In this document: one piece after another, positions 44,933-53,589 of the stretch | Position numbering within the stretch: position 1 is the stretch's first letter | Layout: every line of letters starts with the position of its first letter | NCBI RefSeq assembly: GCF_001591825.1 | Contig: NZ_BCVQ01000002.1 | Coordinates: 62,001 to 126,000 of the forward strand | Length of the DNA: 64,000 bases | Direction of reading: 5' to 3' | Source of the DNA: Rossellomorea vietnamensis NBRC 101237 | GTDB taxonomy: Bacteria > Bacillota > Bacilli > Bacillales > Bacillaceae_B | The notes under the pieces: generated by a model | What the model was told of the DNA's origin: nothing | Seen by the model: the letters and a program-made list of their open reading frames with translations, nothing else | Database searches by the model: none | Program-made: the position numbers and the translations under genes

Positions 44933-45182
44933 GATCAGGGAGCCTTTTATATGGGCTACCGTTTTTGTACTACACACTTTTAGGAGGAACAGGAGAAGCA
45001 CCTTTGTCCCATTAATGATGAGAATTGGATGTTTAGATTTGAATTATTGAAAAAACCAGAAGATATACTTTCTAATTAAATAATAGGTTGAACTAGCAAA
45101 AGCCTAGAATCTAATCGAGAAAAACTGTCAAGTTTACTCGACTCTTCACATCCAATACATATTTAATCTAAAATGATAAAAA

Positions 45183-46079
45183 CTACCAACTTCTTTGAGA
45201 GAAAATATCTGTTCTTAATTTTGAAATAGGTTTTACTAAATAATTTCCTGTGTTAAGATCTGTCCCGTAGATTAAATCAATCATTTCATTTTTATTAAAT
45301 AGATTTCCATATTTATCTATGTACTCGTCAATTTGACTGTCATTAAACATGATGGCTTTTAATAGTATATCTTGTGCATCCTTAGTGTGAAAAGAATATT
45401 TATCATTTAATCTCAGTACATCAATATTTCTTTCAATTCTTTTATCGAGGGACTTTAGATTGATTTCTAGAAATTCAGGATCAAAAATCCCTTGTGCTGC
45501 CTTTAGTTTATATTCAAACTTTATCATGTTTTCAACACCATTTTCGTAGGGAGATACAGAAATGCCATTATTATGTTTTATATGATTACAACTATAACAA
45601 GCGGGAATAAGGTTATAAAAAGATAAAGCTAAGAAAGGATATTTGTCTTTCGGGAAAAAGTGATCGAATTGACAAGTTCGACGATGGCCTTTACTTCCAT
45701 ATGTAATGGAATTGATATAGTTACGATTACAATAGGGACAAGTATTTACCCCCAGTGTTTTGGCTAATTCTAATGAATTATAGTGGTTACTCCCTAGGTA
45801 GCTATCTTTAGGAGAAAAATTGTTTTTATAAACCCGTACCAACTTTTCTATGAAATCAGGATACTTTTTTTGTTTGTATTTATTCTTAATCTTTCTCATT
45901 GTTGGAACATCTGCTAGTAAAACAGTTTTAAAGCTAATGTTAAAATGGCTTTTCTTAAACCAATTATCAATTTCGTTATAATAATTTATTCCTCTGTATT
46001 CTTTATCCAGGTGTTCTTTAACTGCCTCGTAATGTTTATGGGCTATGGAGTCTAAATCCTTATTTTTGATTGATATCAT
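45183..46079 (-). CDS. Septu-type HNH nuclease (PtuB-like)
   Basis: A 298-aa protein with an HNH nuclease core: zinc pair C114-x-x-C117 (CPYCNRN), the catalytic D139-H140 in QFDHFFPKDKYP, and a second zinc pair C161-x-x-C164 followed by Asn165 (CYSCNHIKHN). The N-terminal 100 residues are charged and helical. It overlaps the upstream ATPase gene by 4 bases, exactly the layout of Septu (PtuA ATPase + PtuB HNH), an anti-phage system; the same pair also serves as effector of some retrons. No reverse transcriptase is seen here. Expected role: cut nucleic acid after phage sensing by the ATPase. Confidence 0.82.
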   Translation of the reverse strand: MISIKNKDLDSIAHKHYEAVKEHLDKEYRGINYYNEIDNWFKKSHFNISFKTVLLADVPTMRKIKNKYKQKKYPDFIEKLVRVYKNNFSPKDSYLGSNHYNSLELAKTLGVNTCPYCNRNYINSITYGSKGHRRTCQFDHFFPKDKYPFLALSFYNLIPACYSCNHIKHNNGISVSPYENGVENMIKFEYKLKAAQGIFDPEFLEINLKSLDKRIERNIDVLRLNDKYSFHTKDAQDILLKAIMFNDSQIDEYIDKYGNLFNKNEMIDLIYGTDLNTGNYLVKPISKLRTDIFSQRSW

Positions 46080-47872
46080 TTTCTTCTTTTTTTCAACTCC
46101 TTTAATTTTTCTTCGTAAATTAATATCTCTTGCTCTATCGGATTTTCTATAAGTGGTATAAACATGTCAAGTAATTTTTTTCTTAATACCGGTTCGCCTA
46201 TAAGTTTAATGATTTGGAGAGTTTCGTTTATCTCCTGCTCATCCAACTGACGACCACTATTAAGTTTCTTAATAACTCTTTTATCAATGATTTCAGAAGC
46301 GAATTCACCAATAGTTGACTTTAAGAAAAATTTATTAAATAGAAGTTTGTGGATATTATTGGCGAAGGTTTCCTCTCCATTTTTTTTAATAATGATGTCC
46401 CCATTGTGGTAATCCAAAGGAATAACATTATTACTGGGTAAGTCTGATGATAAGAAAGGCGAGTGTGTGGATAATATGATCTGATAGCGTTGATTCTTGT
46501 TCAGGGTTAGCTCATCTATAAAGTGAAATAACTCATTCATGAGCCTCCTGCACCATTCAGGATGCATAAAAGAATCCGGTTCATCTAATAAAATGATCAT
46601 GTCCCCGCTATCAGCTTGTGTAGAATAAATGGATGTAAAAAGATTTAAAAATGTTTCTTCCCCTGCACTCAGATGACCAGTGGATATATTTAATTTAAAG
46701 TCATCTATAAAATTAGGATTAAGTGTATCTAACCATTGAAGAAATGAAGAGAACGGTTTGTTTTCTACAAACATGGGTATTTCTATTCCTTTCATAGTGA
46801 AATATTCTTCATTTAATGTAATGAGTTTAGATATATAATGGTTGAATTCTTCTAAGAAATTCGAAGAAAGACTAAGCTTCTTTCCTACATCAAGCTCTAC
46901 AAATTGCTCCTTGAAAAGTTCCACTAATGACCTCAAAATTTCTTCACCAGACAAGCTTGTATCTATGTTTTTCACCTTATGTCCCAAGAGAGAATGGCCG
47001 CTATTCTCCTTAGTATTCGTTTGCCCATAGCTCTTATTTTCATTGGATGCCCTTGTAATATATAAGATCAATACTTTTAATACATATCCAATTAAGTAGG
47101 TATATTTAATTCCTATCCTTTTTATCATGTTGGGATTCTGTAGGAAATCTACAATTTCCCTCAGTTCCTTAAATACTTTTGTAAATCCAAGGTTATCTTG
47201 TATGGAAAACATAGTTTTCTCGATATTATTAAATAGTTTATTACTCTCTCCTTCCCTCTTTTTTAGATAATTAATAAGTGAATATTTATGGTAGTAACCA
47301 ATTCGGTTGATATTAACGATTTTTCTAGACACCAAAATATCACTCGGTTGCTCATGATCCATTGCACTAGAATAAAACGTGTTTTTTAAGTAGATGATGG
47401 AGTTTCCGGATGCCTCTTTTGGTCGATTCGCTAATAGAATATTCCCTTTTACAGTATTTTTAAATAAACAGGATCGATAAATATCACCATGCTGAATACT
47501 TGTTTCAAATTTTCCTATTAAGTTTATTTTTTTCATTAATGCTTCGCTATTTCCTTCTATATAGTATGTATCAGCTTCAACATGATAGATCATAAAATAT
47601 GAAGATTTTCGTTCATCTTCGTCATCTACGCTTTTTCTATTCATGGATAGTAGGTCCAGAATTCTCGTTTTACCTGTCCCATTCTTTCCTATCAACAAAG
47701 AAACATCAGATATATAATCGGGAAGAATTACAACACATTTAGGCTGTTTTGTAATTAGTAAGTGTATCTTCCCATTAACAACTTCGGTAGTCACATCGTG
47801 CGTACTAGATAAATTTAGTTCTAAGTTCTTTATTCCTCTGAAATTTTGAATATAACAATATATTAACTTCAT
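46076..47872 (-). CDS. Septu-type SMC-like ATPase (PtuA-like)
   Basis: A 598-aa ABC/SMC-like ATPase. The N-terminus (IQNFRGIKNLELNL) is typical for AAA15/OLD-like ATPases, Walker A is IGKNGTGKT (61-69), the signature is LSAGEE (near 405) and Walker B is ILLDEPDSFMHP (near 430-441), followed by a switch His in STHSPFLSS. A long helical insertion (about 190-380) separates the halves. It is transcribed first, with the HNH gene overlapping its stop. A Septu system is the best match. It is AT-rich like the flanks, consistent with transfer. Confidence 0.82.
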   Translation of the reverse strand: MKLIYCYIQNFRGIKNLELNLSSTHDVTTEVVNGKIHLLITKQPKCVVILPDYISDVSLLIGKNGTGKTRILDLLSMNRKSVDDEDERKSSYFMIYHVEADTYYIEGNSEALMKKINLIGKFETSIQHGDIYRSCLFKNTVKGNILLANRPKEASGNSIIYLKNTFYSSAMDHEQPSDILVSRKIVNINRIGYYHKYSLINYLKKREGESNKLFNNIEKTMFSIQDNLGFTKVFKELREIVDFLQNPNMIKRIGIKYTYLIGYVLKVLILYITRASNENKSYGQTNTKENSGHSLLGHKVKNIDTSLSGEEILRSLVELFKEQFVELDVGKKLSLSSNFLEEFNHYISKLITLNEEYFTMKGIEIPMFVENKPFSSFLQWLDTLNPNFIDDFKLNISTGHLSAGEETFLNLFTSIYSTQADSGDMIILLDEPDSFMHPEWCRRLMNELFHFIDELTLNKNQRYQIILSTHSPFLSSDLPSNNVIPLDYHNGDIIIKKNGEETFANNIHKLLFNKFFLKSTIGEFASEIIDKRVIKKLNSGRQLDEQEINETLQIIKLIGEPVLRKKLLDMFIPLIENPIEQEILIYEEKLKELKKRRK

Positions 47873-48155
47873 TCTGTTTCAACCTTTCTAACATTTGTAA
47901 TTAAGGGGCAGTAAGCGATTGTTCCATAGTACTATATTATCAATATATTGGTAAAAATTGTACGGAATTATAGAATATGAATTATTGGAAGTGAGCTTGA
48001 TGACAAAGCGAGGGGAGAGATCACTGGCTTTTTGTTCTTTAAAGGGATCTTTCTTACTTAGAAACTATTTTATAAATATTTCTCTTCCCAGGGTGTCCTA
48101 TTTCACTCCCACTCCCTATATAAACCATGAATAGACCAGAAGGGTGGAAGAGAAG

Positions 48156-49184
48156 ATGAAATCAGGATGTCAGGTAGCGGATCAAATCGGGGAAATGGAA
48201 ATCGTGGGGAATATCGTTCCTCATCTATGGTACAAAAACATTACCTTTTCAAGCGGGAAAGCCCATTTTGTGGCGATCACGTTACTCGCGGATATCGTGT
48301 ATTGGTACAGGCCGACAATGATCAGAGATGACAGCGGGATGATCGTTGGGGCCAGGACGAAATTCAAGGGGGATATGCTTCAGAAGAGTTATCAGGCATT
48401 CTCGGATACATATGGATTTACGAAACGTCAGGTGAAGGATGCCATTGATTTTCTGGTGGAGCATCATTTGCTGATTCGGGAGTTCAGGACGATTTCGTCT
48501 TCCAGCTTGATTTTAAACAATGTAATGTATGTGCAGCCGGTCGCTGGGAATGTGAAACGGGTGATGGAGGAACGGTGTAACGTGTCAGACATCGTTTCTA
48601 TTTGCCCACCTGATACGCCGGAACGTACCACGTCATCCCTTTCGACGGATGGCCTATCACCTCAAGCGGAGGGGGCTCCTCGGGTGGAAGAGGGGACGTA
48701 TACAGAGAGTACTTCTAAGAGTTCTTCAGAAAAGAATGAACAACAACAAAGCGCAGCCGAGTGTCCGGTGTCCTTTTTCAAAGACAATGGATTCGGCCGG
48801 ATTGGGACGTATATCCAGGAGAAAATCAAAAGCTGGTGTGACAGTCTTTCTGAAAGCCTTGTGGTGGAAGCGATGAAGCGGGCGGTCGAGCAGGGGAAGC
48901 AGTACTGGAGCTATTGTGAAGCGATCCTGGTGAAGTGGGATCAGTTGAAGGTTCGGGATGTGGAGGATGCGAGGACGAGAGAGTTTCAGGGAAGGTTTGA
49001 GAAGCACTCTAAGCGAAACGTGCGCAGCGGGACGAGGAAGTCGGTTCGAACGGAAATGCTGCCGGATTGGTTCACGAGTGAATCAGATGACGTTCTTGAG
49101 ATTGCCGACGAAGAGTTTGAAGCGGAGAAAGCCCAACTGATGGAAGAGTTGAAAGTGTATCGTGAGCGCGGGGCCGTCATGTGA
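48156..49184 (+). CDS. DnaD-like replication protein (orphan)
   Basis: A 342-aa protein starting at ATG 48156 (GGTGGAAGAG upstream; a GTG at 48144 overlaps this). A winged-helix part (about 25-140; YGFTKRQVKDAIDFLVEHHLLIR) is followed by a Ser/Glu-rich linker (about 150-200) and a DnaD-type domain (about 205-275) with the family motif YxxxILxxW (YCEAILVKW). Such proteins open origins and load helicase in phages, plasmids and integrative elements. No phage genes are nearby, so this is an orphan, perhaps left by an element that also carried the defence pair. GC is higher than in the Septu genes. Confidence 0.7.
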   Translation: MKSGCQVADQIGEMEIVGNIVPHLWYKNITFSSGKAHFVAITLLADIVYWYRPTMIRDDSGMIVGARTKFKGDMLQKSYQAFSDTYGFTKRQVKDAIDFLVEHHLLIREFRTISSSSLILNNVMYVQPVAGNVKRVMEERCNVSDIVSICPPDTPERTTSSLSTDGLSPQAEGAPRVEEGTYTESTSKSSSEKNEQQQSAAECPVSFFKDNGFGRIGTYIQEKIKSWCDSLSESLVVEAMKRAVEQGKQYWSYCEAILVKWDQLKVRDVEDARTREFQGRFEKHSKRNVRSGTRKSVRTEMLPDWFTSESDDVLEIADEEFEAEKAQLMEELKVYRERGAVM

Positions 49185-49268
49185 AATGAAAATAAATGAA
49201 AAAAGTTTTTTTGATGGTGTCCTCCTGAACCGGATTTCTGTATATAAAGGGTGAAGGGGGAGATGAAC

Positions 49269-49580
49269 ATGGATCAAACAGTTTGGATAAAGGATGAAAT
49301 GGTGGATCATGAGGTGTATCGAAACCCGGCGGACTTGCGGGTGTATGTGTGGCTTCTGCTTCGTGCAGGACAAGATGGAACGTATATTCACGAAAATAGC
49401 AGGATGTTACATGACATGAGTGAGTCGCTTTGGTATTACAATGGGAAGAAGCTGGACTGGTATTCGCGGGAATGGATCAGGGATTGTCTCGTTAGGTTGG
49501 AGGGGTATGGATTGATTCGGAATATTGAGGATGGGGTTGTGGTGACGTATAGGGATGGGGAGGGGCCGCCGGGGAGTTAG
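49269..49580 (+). CDS. Small winged-helix-like protein, partner of the DnaD-like gene
   Basis: A 103-aa product. ATG 49269 has AGGGGG 8 bases upstream; the in-frame ATG at 49263 is too close to that site. The sequence (WIKDEMVDHEVYRNPADLRVYVWLLLRAG then a helical part and RLEGYGLIRNI) looks like a winged helix of the kind found at the start of phage replication proteins. It follows the DnaD-like gene on the same strand by 84 bases. Its last third is very G-rich. Function unknown. Confidence 0.6.
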   Translation: MDQTVWIKDEMVDHEVYRNPADLRVYVWLLLRAGQDGTYIHENSRMLHDMSESLWYYNGKKLDWYSREWIRDCLVRLEGYGLIRNIEDGVVVTYRDGEGPPGS

Positions 49581-49594
49581 ACAAACGTTTGGTT
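49581..49594. repeat. ACAAACGTTTGGTT repeat, copy 1
   Basis: A 14-base sequence built on the palindrome CAAACGTTTG. An identical copy lies at 53260-53273; together they bracket the NhaC/aminotransferase/Crp-Fnr module. It may be an operator of a TetR-type regulator or a trace of insertion. Confidence 0.5.
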
Positions 49595-49781
49595 GGAAGT
49601 CAGAGGGACGGGTCGCTAAGCTGCAAGCATATGGTGAGCAACGGACCATTGCTGTCAGTGTAAGCGGTAGTAGAAGAAAAGAACGGTTTCATGGTATTGA
49701 ATAGGATAGGACTCATGACCATTATCTTTTAGTCATGAGTCCGCCTGTTTTAATCATTATAAAACTAGTGAGGGTTGGAAC

Positions 49782-51239
49782 CTAAGCTAGCTTAGAATCA
49801 CCAGCTCCATCATACTCATTGTCATCATACAATTCCTTCGACTCTTCCATATAGTCCTTCTCGCTCATATACTCGCTCCCCCAACCGGAAATTGCCGAGA
49901 ATATAATCACTGCTACCATGGCGATACAGTAAACGACAAATGGAGCAACTCCGACAGGAGTAAACGTTGGATAGGCACTTTTATCAACCATGTCGCCTAT
50001 AAAGGCAAATGGAATAAGGACGGCAACGCTATAAGGGAGAAAACCAATGATGGAAGTAGAGCAGGCATCTAGTAAGTTTCCTCGTCGCCATGGGGCAATC
50101 CTAAATTTATGGCCCAGTCTGCGTACAAAACTCCCTAACATCACCATGGTCGGCGTACCAGCAGTAGTCAGACAATTAATCAGTAAGGCTAAACATACAA
50201 TGGTGATTTCAGCCCGCTTGGGAGTAGTAGCGAAGGACTCTGATTTCACCATGAGCCAGTCGATGAAACCGCCTTTTTGAAGGGTCCCGATCATCCCCAT
50301 TAAGAAAATCGTAAAGACGGCGACACCAACCATGCCGAAGATTCCATCGATGATGATACCACCCGCAGTGAATTCTGCTCGGTTAATAAGTAAAATATCG
50401 TTAAATTGGATGAGACCTGAAATGAGTGCAACAATGATTCCAATGGAAGTTGAATAAAGAAGAGCGGTCACTAAATCTTTTCCTTTTATCATCATAAATA
50501 GCAGCAATAGTGGAACGGATAACATGATAAGGCCTAACGGATTTAATTCATCAGGTAATTGAACTGTCGTGCTTTCATTCGCTTTTACCATAGCCATTAT
50601 AATATAGAATCCAATCGTAATGGCTCCTGCGGCAATCGCATAGCGGATCCTGCTTTTAACGACTTTATCAATGGTGGTTCCTTGAGAATAGGCTGACACG
50701 ATGGTTGTATCTGATATCGGTGCCAGGTTGTCACCGACAAAGGAACCTCCAATGATCGCCCCTACAATCAATAATGGATCAGCTCCGAGCATATAACCAA
50801 CCGGAAATAGAATGGGGCTGGCAGCGATTAGAGTCCCAACGGCTGTCCCTGTCGACATACTCATGAATGCAGAGATGAGAAACGTGATGAGAGGGAACCA
50901 GGCAACGGTAATCCCCATCGTAAGGAATCCCCAAACCAATCCTTCAATAAGTCCGGAAGCACTCAGGAGCTTACCCATAATCCCCGCCAAGAACCATGCC
51001 AATAACATTATGGCGAGCATATTCGAACTGATTCCATGAATAAGAGAGTCAATGTACAATTTCTTATTTTTTGCTAATAGTAACCCTAGTAATATACCAA
51101 GCAAGATCATCGGCCAAAAGGCTTCCGGCAATGCAGCACCGGTGAACCCCAGCCAAAGAATCCCTACAAACATTGCCGCGAATGGTACTAGTAAAACAGG
51201 AACTCCACCATAGAATTGTAAGGTCTCTTCTCTTTTCAT
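49782..51239 (-). CDS. NhaC-family Na+/H+ antiporter
   Basis: A 485-aa membrane protein with about 11-12 helices. Family segments are visible: FMSMSTGTAVGTLIAASPI, GGSFVGDNLAPISDTTIVSA (near 165-185) and AGTPTMVMLGSF. The tail is acidic and cytosolic. The ribosome site is AAGGGGG. It starts 20 bases after the aminotransferase stop and is probably co-transcribed with it. NhaC proteins exchange Na+ for H+, but some relatives (MleN) exchange organic acids or amino acids with Na+/H+, which would fit the enzyme neighbour. Confidence 0.88.
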   Translation of the reverse strand: MKREETLQFYGGVPVLLVPFAAMFVGILWLGFTGAALPEAFWPMILLGILLGLLLAKNKKLYIDSLIHGISSNMLAIMLLAWFLAGIMGKLLSASGLIEGLVWGFLTMGITVAWFPLITFLISAFMSMSTGTAVGTLIAASPILFPVGYMLGADPLLIVGAIIGGSFVGDNLAPISDTTIVSAYSQGTTIDKVVKSRIRYAIAAGAITIGFYIIMAMVKANESTTVQLPDELNPLGLIMLSVPLLLLFMMIKGKDLVTALLYSTSIGIIVALISGLIQFNDILLINRAEFTAGGIIIDGIFGMVGVAVFTIFLMGMIGTLQKGGFIDWLMVKSESFATTPKRAEITIVCLALLINCLTTAGTPTMVMLGSFVRRLGHKFRIAPWRRGNLLDACSTSIIGFLPYSVAVLIPFAFIGDMVDKSAYPTFTPVGVAPFVVYCIAMVAVIIFSAISGWGSEYMSEKDYMEESKELYDDNEYDGAGDSKLA

Positions 51240-51258
51240 TTCCCTCTTCCCCCTTAAG

Positions 51259-52407
51259 TTAGTTAACCTTTAAATCAGCGTGTACTTCTGCTAAAGCATA
51301 AATGGCATTTTTCACTTCAGTAGCTGAGTTGTAAAAGTGAGGAGCGATTCGGATCACGTCATTACGGGCGGATACAATATGTCCCAGTTCCTTCATTCGT
51401 TTTTCAGCCTGCCCTGCATTTGGGATGAATAAGGCTGTATTTGATCCTTTCCTTGAAACATCAAGTGGACTTTTTATGGATAAACCAGATTCGTTAGCCG
51501 CCTGAATGGCTACTTCCGATAAGGAATGTAGATACGTTTCCACTTCATTCATGTTTAATTGCAGAAGGATAGTTAATGCGGCCTTTGCGGCAAACCCGTT
51601 AATCATGGGGAATGTCCCGGAATCGAATCTTCTGGCCCCATCAGCATACGTGCTATTTCGAATATCGAATGCAAAAGGATTTTGCTGCCCAAACCATCCG
51701 GTAATGGAAGGGGTTATTGCCTCTGCTAACTCTTTCCGGATATATAAGAACGCGATCCCTGGTATTCCTAACATATATTTCTGTAATCCTGTAGAAAGCA
51801 TATCGATATCCATGGCTTTGACATCGATAGGAGTTTGTCCGGCGGATTGATAAGCATCTACAAATAGTAGACTCCCATTGTCATGTATGATTTTAGATAA
51901 TTCAGATAAATCCTGCTTAAATCCGTTATAATAAGAAATATGTGAAGTGGACACGAGGAGAGTTTGATTTGAAATCGCCTTTTCGTAATCTTGTAAGGAG
52001 ATGGTTCCATCTGCTTTTGCACCTAAATAATTGATTTGGTAACGCTCCTGATGAGATAGCCAGACATGACCAACGGTTGGAAAGTCGAAATCCGTTACGA
52101 GCACCTCGTTTCGATTGGCTTGCGGTTTCAGGCTCGCCGCAATGGCTGAAACGGCGTGTGAAACAGAAGAAACAATTGCAATCTCACAAGGCTCCGCATT
52201 GATGAGTTGTGCAAATTGACTTCTCGCTTCTTCACAGGCAGTCATCCACATATCCCAGTCCATCCCACTTTGTTCCCATGAGTTCATATACTCGGTCACA
52301 GAAGCTTTCACCTCTTGGTGCAGAGCACTTTGAGAACAACTGGATAGTTGACTGTACTGTCGCAAAATCGGAAATTCCTTTCGATACGCTTCATAAAGAG
52401 TAGACAT
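51259..52407 (-). CDS. Class V aminotransferase (PLP-dependent, NifS-like fold)
   Basis: A 382-aa PLP enzyme. Start ATG 52407 (AAAGGATG 9 bases upstream, product beginning MSTLYEAYRKEF) is preferred; longer in-frame starts run through the divergent regulator's leader. The fold motifs are present: SSVSHAVSAIAA (substrate/PLP phosphate), VDAYQSAGQTPIDV (Asp that holds the pyridine N) and the Lys segment STGLQKYMLGIPGIAFLY. The family includes cysteine desulfurases and kynureninase-like enzymes; the active-site Cys loop of desulfurases is not evident, so a transaminase or lyase is more likely. The divergent Crp/Fnr gene starts only 40 bases away and likely controls it. Confidence 0.82.
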   Translation of the reverse strand: MSTLYEAYRKEFPILRQYSQLSSCSQSALHQEVKASVTEYMNSWEQSGMDWDMWMTACEEARSQFAQLINAEPCEIAIVSSVSHAVSAIAASLKPQANRNEVLVTDFDFPTVGHVWLSHQERYQINYLGAKADGTISLQDYEKAISNQTLLVSTSHISYYNGFKQDLSELSKIIHDNGSLLFVDAYQSAGQTPIDVKAMDIDMLSTGLQKYMLGIPGIAFLYIRKELAEAITPSITGWFGQQNPFAFDIRNSTYADGARRFDSGTFPMINGFAAKAALTILLQLNMNEVETYLHSLSEVAIQAANESGLSIKSPLDVSRKGSNTALFIPNAGQAEKRMKELGHIVSARNDVIRIAPHFYNSATEVKNAIYALAEVHADLKVN

Positions 52408-52447
52408 GTTGAGATACATCCTTTCAGAGAGAATAGGGGGATTCATT

Positions 52448-53131
52448 ATGGAATTACTTGTCGAAAGTCTTTCACCGTGGTTGGAAAAGCTTCCGTTTGA
52501 TTGGCAGGACATCGAACCGTTTGGCCAAAGAATGGATTGTGAGAAGCATCATGTCATTTTTAGACAGGAAGAAAAAGCTGATGCCATATACATAGTGAAG
52601 AAAGGAAGAGTACGATTATTCTTGACATCAGAGGATGGGAGAGAAAAGGCCCTGACAATCATTGGACAAAATGGCTTACTGGGCGAATGTGGAATCTCTT
52701 CTTCAGAAAACTACCTTACTGGCGCCATCACAGCAGCGCCTTCCACCATTTTGAAATATCCCATCCGTCAATTTGAAGAAATGCTTCTAGAGGATAAGAA
52801 GAAAATGAAACAATGGATGGAACTGACCAATTTAAAAATGAATATTCTAACCAAATCATCGCTCCAGCTGTCATTTGGTCCCTCACGTAGAAGAATCATT
52901 GAATCCTTACTACATTTGGCACTCACATTCGGACGGCAGGATGGTGAGAAGAGCTATATCATTTCCATCACATTTACACACCAGGAGCTGGCAGACCTGG
53001 TAGGTACAACGAGAGTAACGGTAGTAAACACCTTAAATAAGCTTATAGACGAGGGCTTCCTTCTGAAGAAAGAAAAGTACTATGAAATTCCTGACATCTA
53101 TTCGTTGGCAAACCATTCAAAAATCCCTTAA
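52448..53131 (+). CDS. Crp/Fnr-family transcription regulator
   Basis: A 227-aa regulator starting at ATG 52448 with ATAGGGGG upstream. Residues about 20-130 are the cyclic-nucleotide-binding-type beta-roll (FRQEEKADAIYIVKKGRVRLFL, IGQNGLLGECG), and about 150-220 a winged helix with FTHQELADLVGTTRVTVVNTLNKL as recognition region. No Cys cluster for an iron-sulfur centre is visible. It is divergent from the aminotransferase/NhaC pair with a 40-base gap, so promoters overlap and control is probably local. Confidence 0.88.
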   Translation: MELLVESLSPWLEKLPFDWQDIEPFGQRMDCEKHHVIFRQEEKADAIYIVKKGRVRLFLTSEDGREKALTIIGQNGLLGECGISSSENYLTGAITAAPSTILKYPIRQFEEMLLEDKKKMKQWMELTNLKMNILTKSSLQLSFGPSRRRIIESLLHLALTFGRQDGEKSYIISITFTHQELADLVGTTRVTVVNTLNKLIDEGFLLKKEKYYEIPDIYSLANHSKIP

Positions 53132-53589
53132 TGTCAGTATAGTTTCGAAATGGATGAGAAGCAGTAAAGTATTTTACATTATTAGAATATTTAGATATTT
53201 TTTGTTTCAGTGATACACTGGGGAGATTTTTTTGCTTGAGAAGGTTGCCGGTTAGCTAAACAAACGTTTGGTTAGAGTAAATATGCAATCATTTAAAGGA
53301 ATATATCAAGAGCCGAGTGAATTGACATCCACCGGCTCTTGATTCACTAGTATCTATCCCCGCTATTCAACATCTTGCTGGGACAAGGGACATATCCAAT
53401 TACCTGATTCTAATGAGCAACTGCCGCAGGCGTGTGGAACACGTCCTTAAAGAACACATCATTATCGGAAAAGGGATTAAGACTCAAATGCTGACATATG
53501 CCCCAAGTATCAGAAAGCCATGGAATACGGTCACAAAAAAAAGCTGCAGATTAAGGAGTCCCTTTCTCTGCAGGCATTTAAAACATCAT
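53132..53589. other. Gene-free stretch with repeat and hairpin
   Basis: Contains the second ACAAACGTTTGGTT copy (53260-53273) and a 10-bp inverted repeat TCAAGAGCCG/CGGCTCTTGA (53307-53343, 17-base loop). The part 53400-53585 may be a decayed coding remnant (a frame reading CPKYQKAMEYGHKKK is visible) but has no start or ribosome site. Nothing is recognised. Confidence 0.4.
53260..53273. repeat. ACAAACGTTTGGTT repeat, copy 2
   Basis: Identical to 49581-49594, same orientation, 3.7 kb away. Confidence 0.5.

Larger units (their letters stand above)
44743..45182. other. Gene-free junction between polysaccharide and defence genes
   Basis: Contains the terminator at 44756-44790, the IS21-like remnant at 44815-44932 and a weak hairpin (GGGAGCC...GGGCTACC, 44938-44961) followed by a T-run. 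No convincing coding region is visible. Confidence 0.5.

Noticed and set aside
44729-45001. Minus-strand open frame of 90 codons at the locus junction
   Set aside because: It runs through the terminator and IS-like repeats and has no ribosome site.
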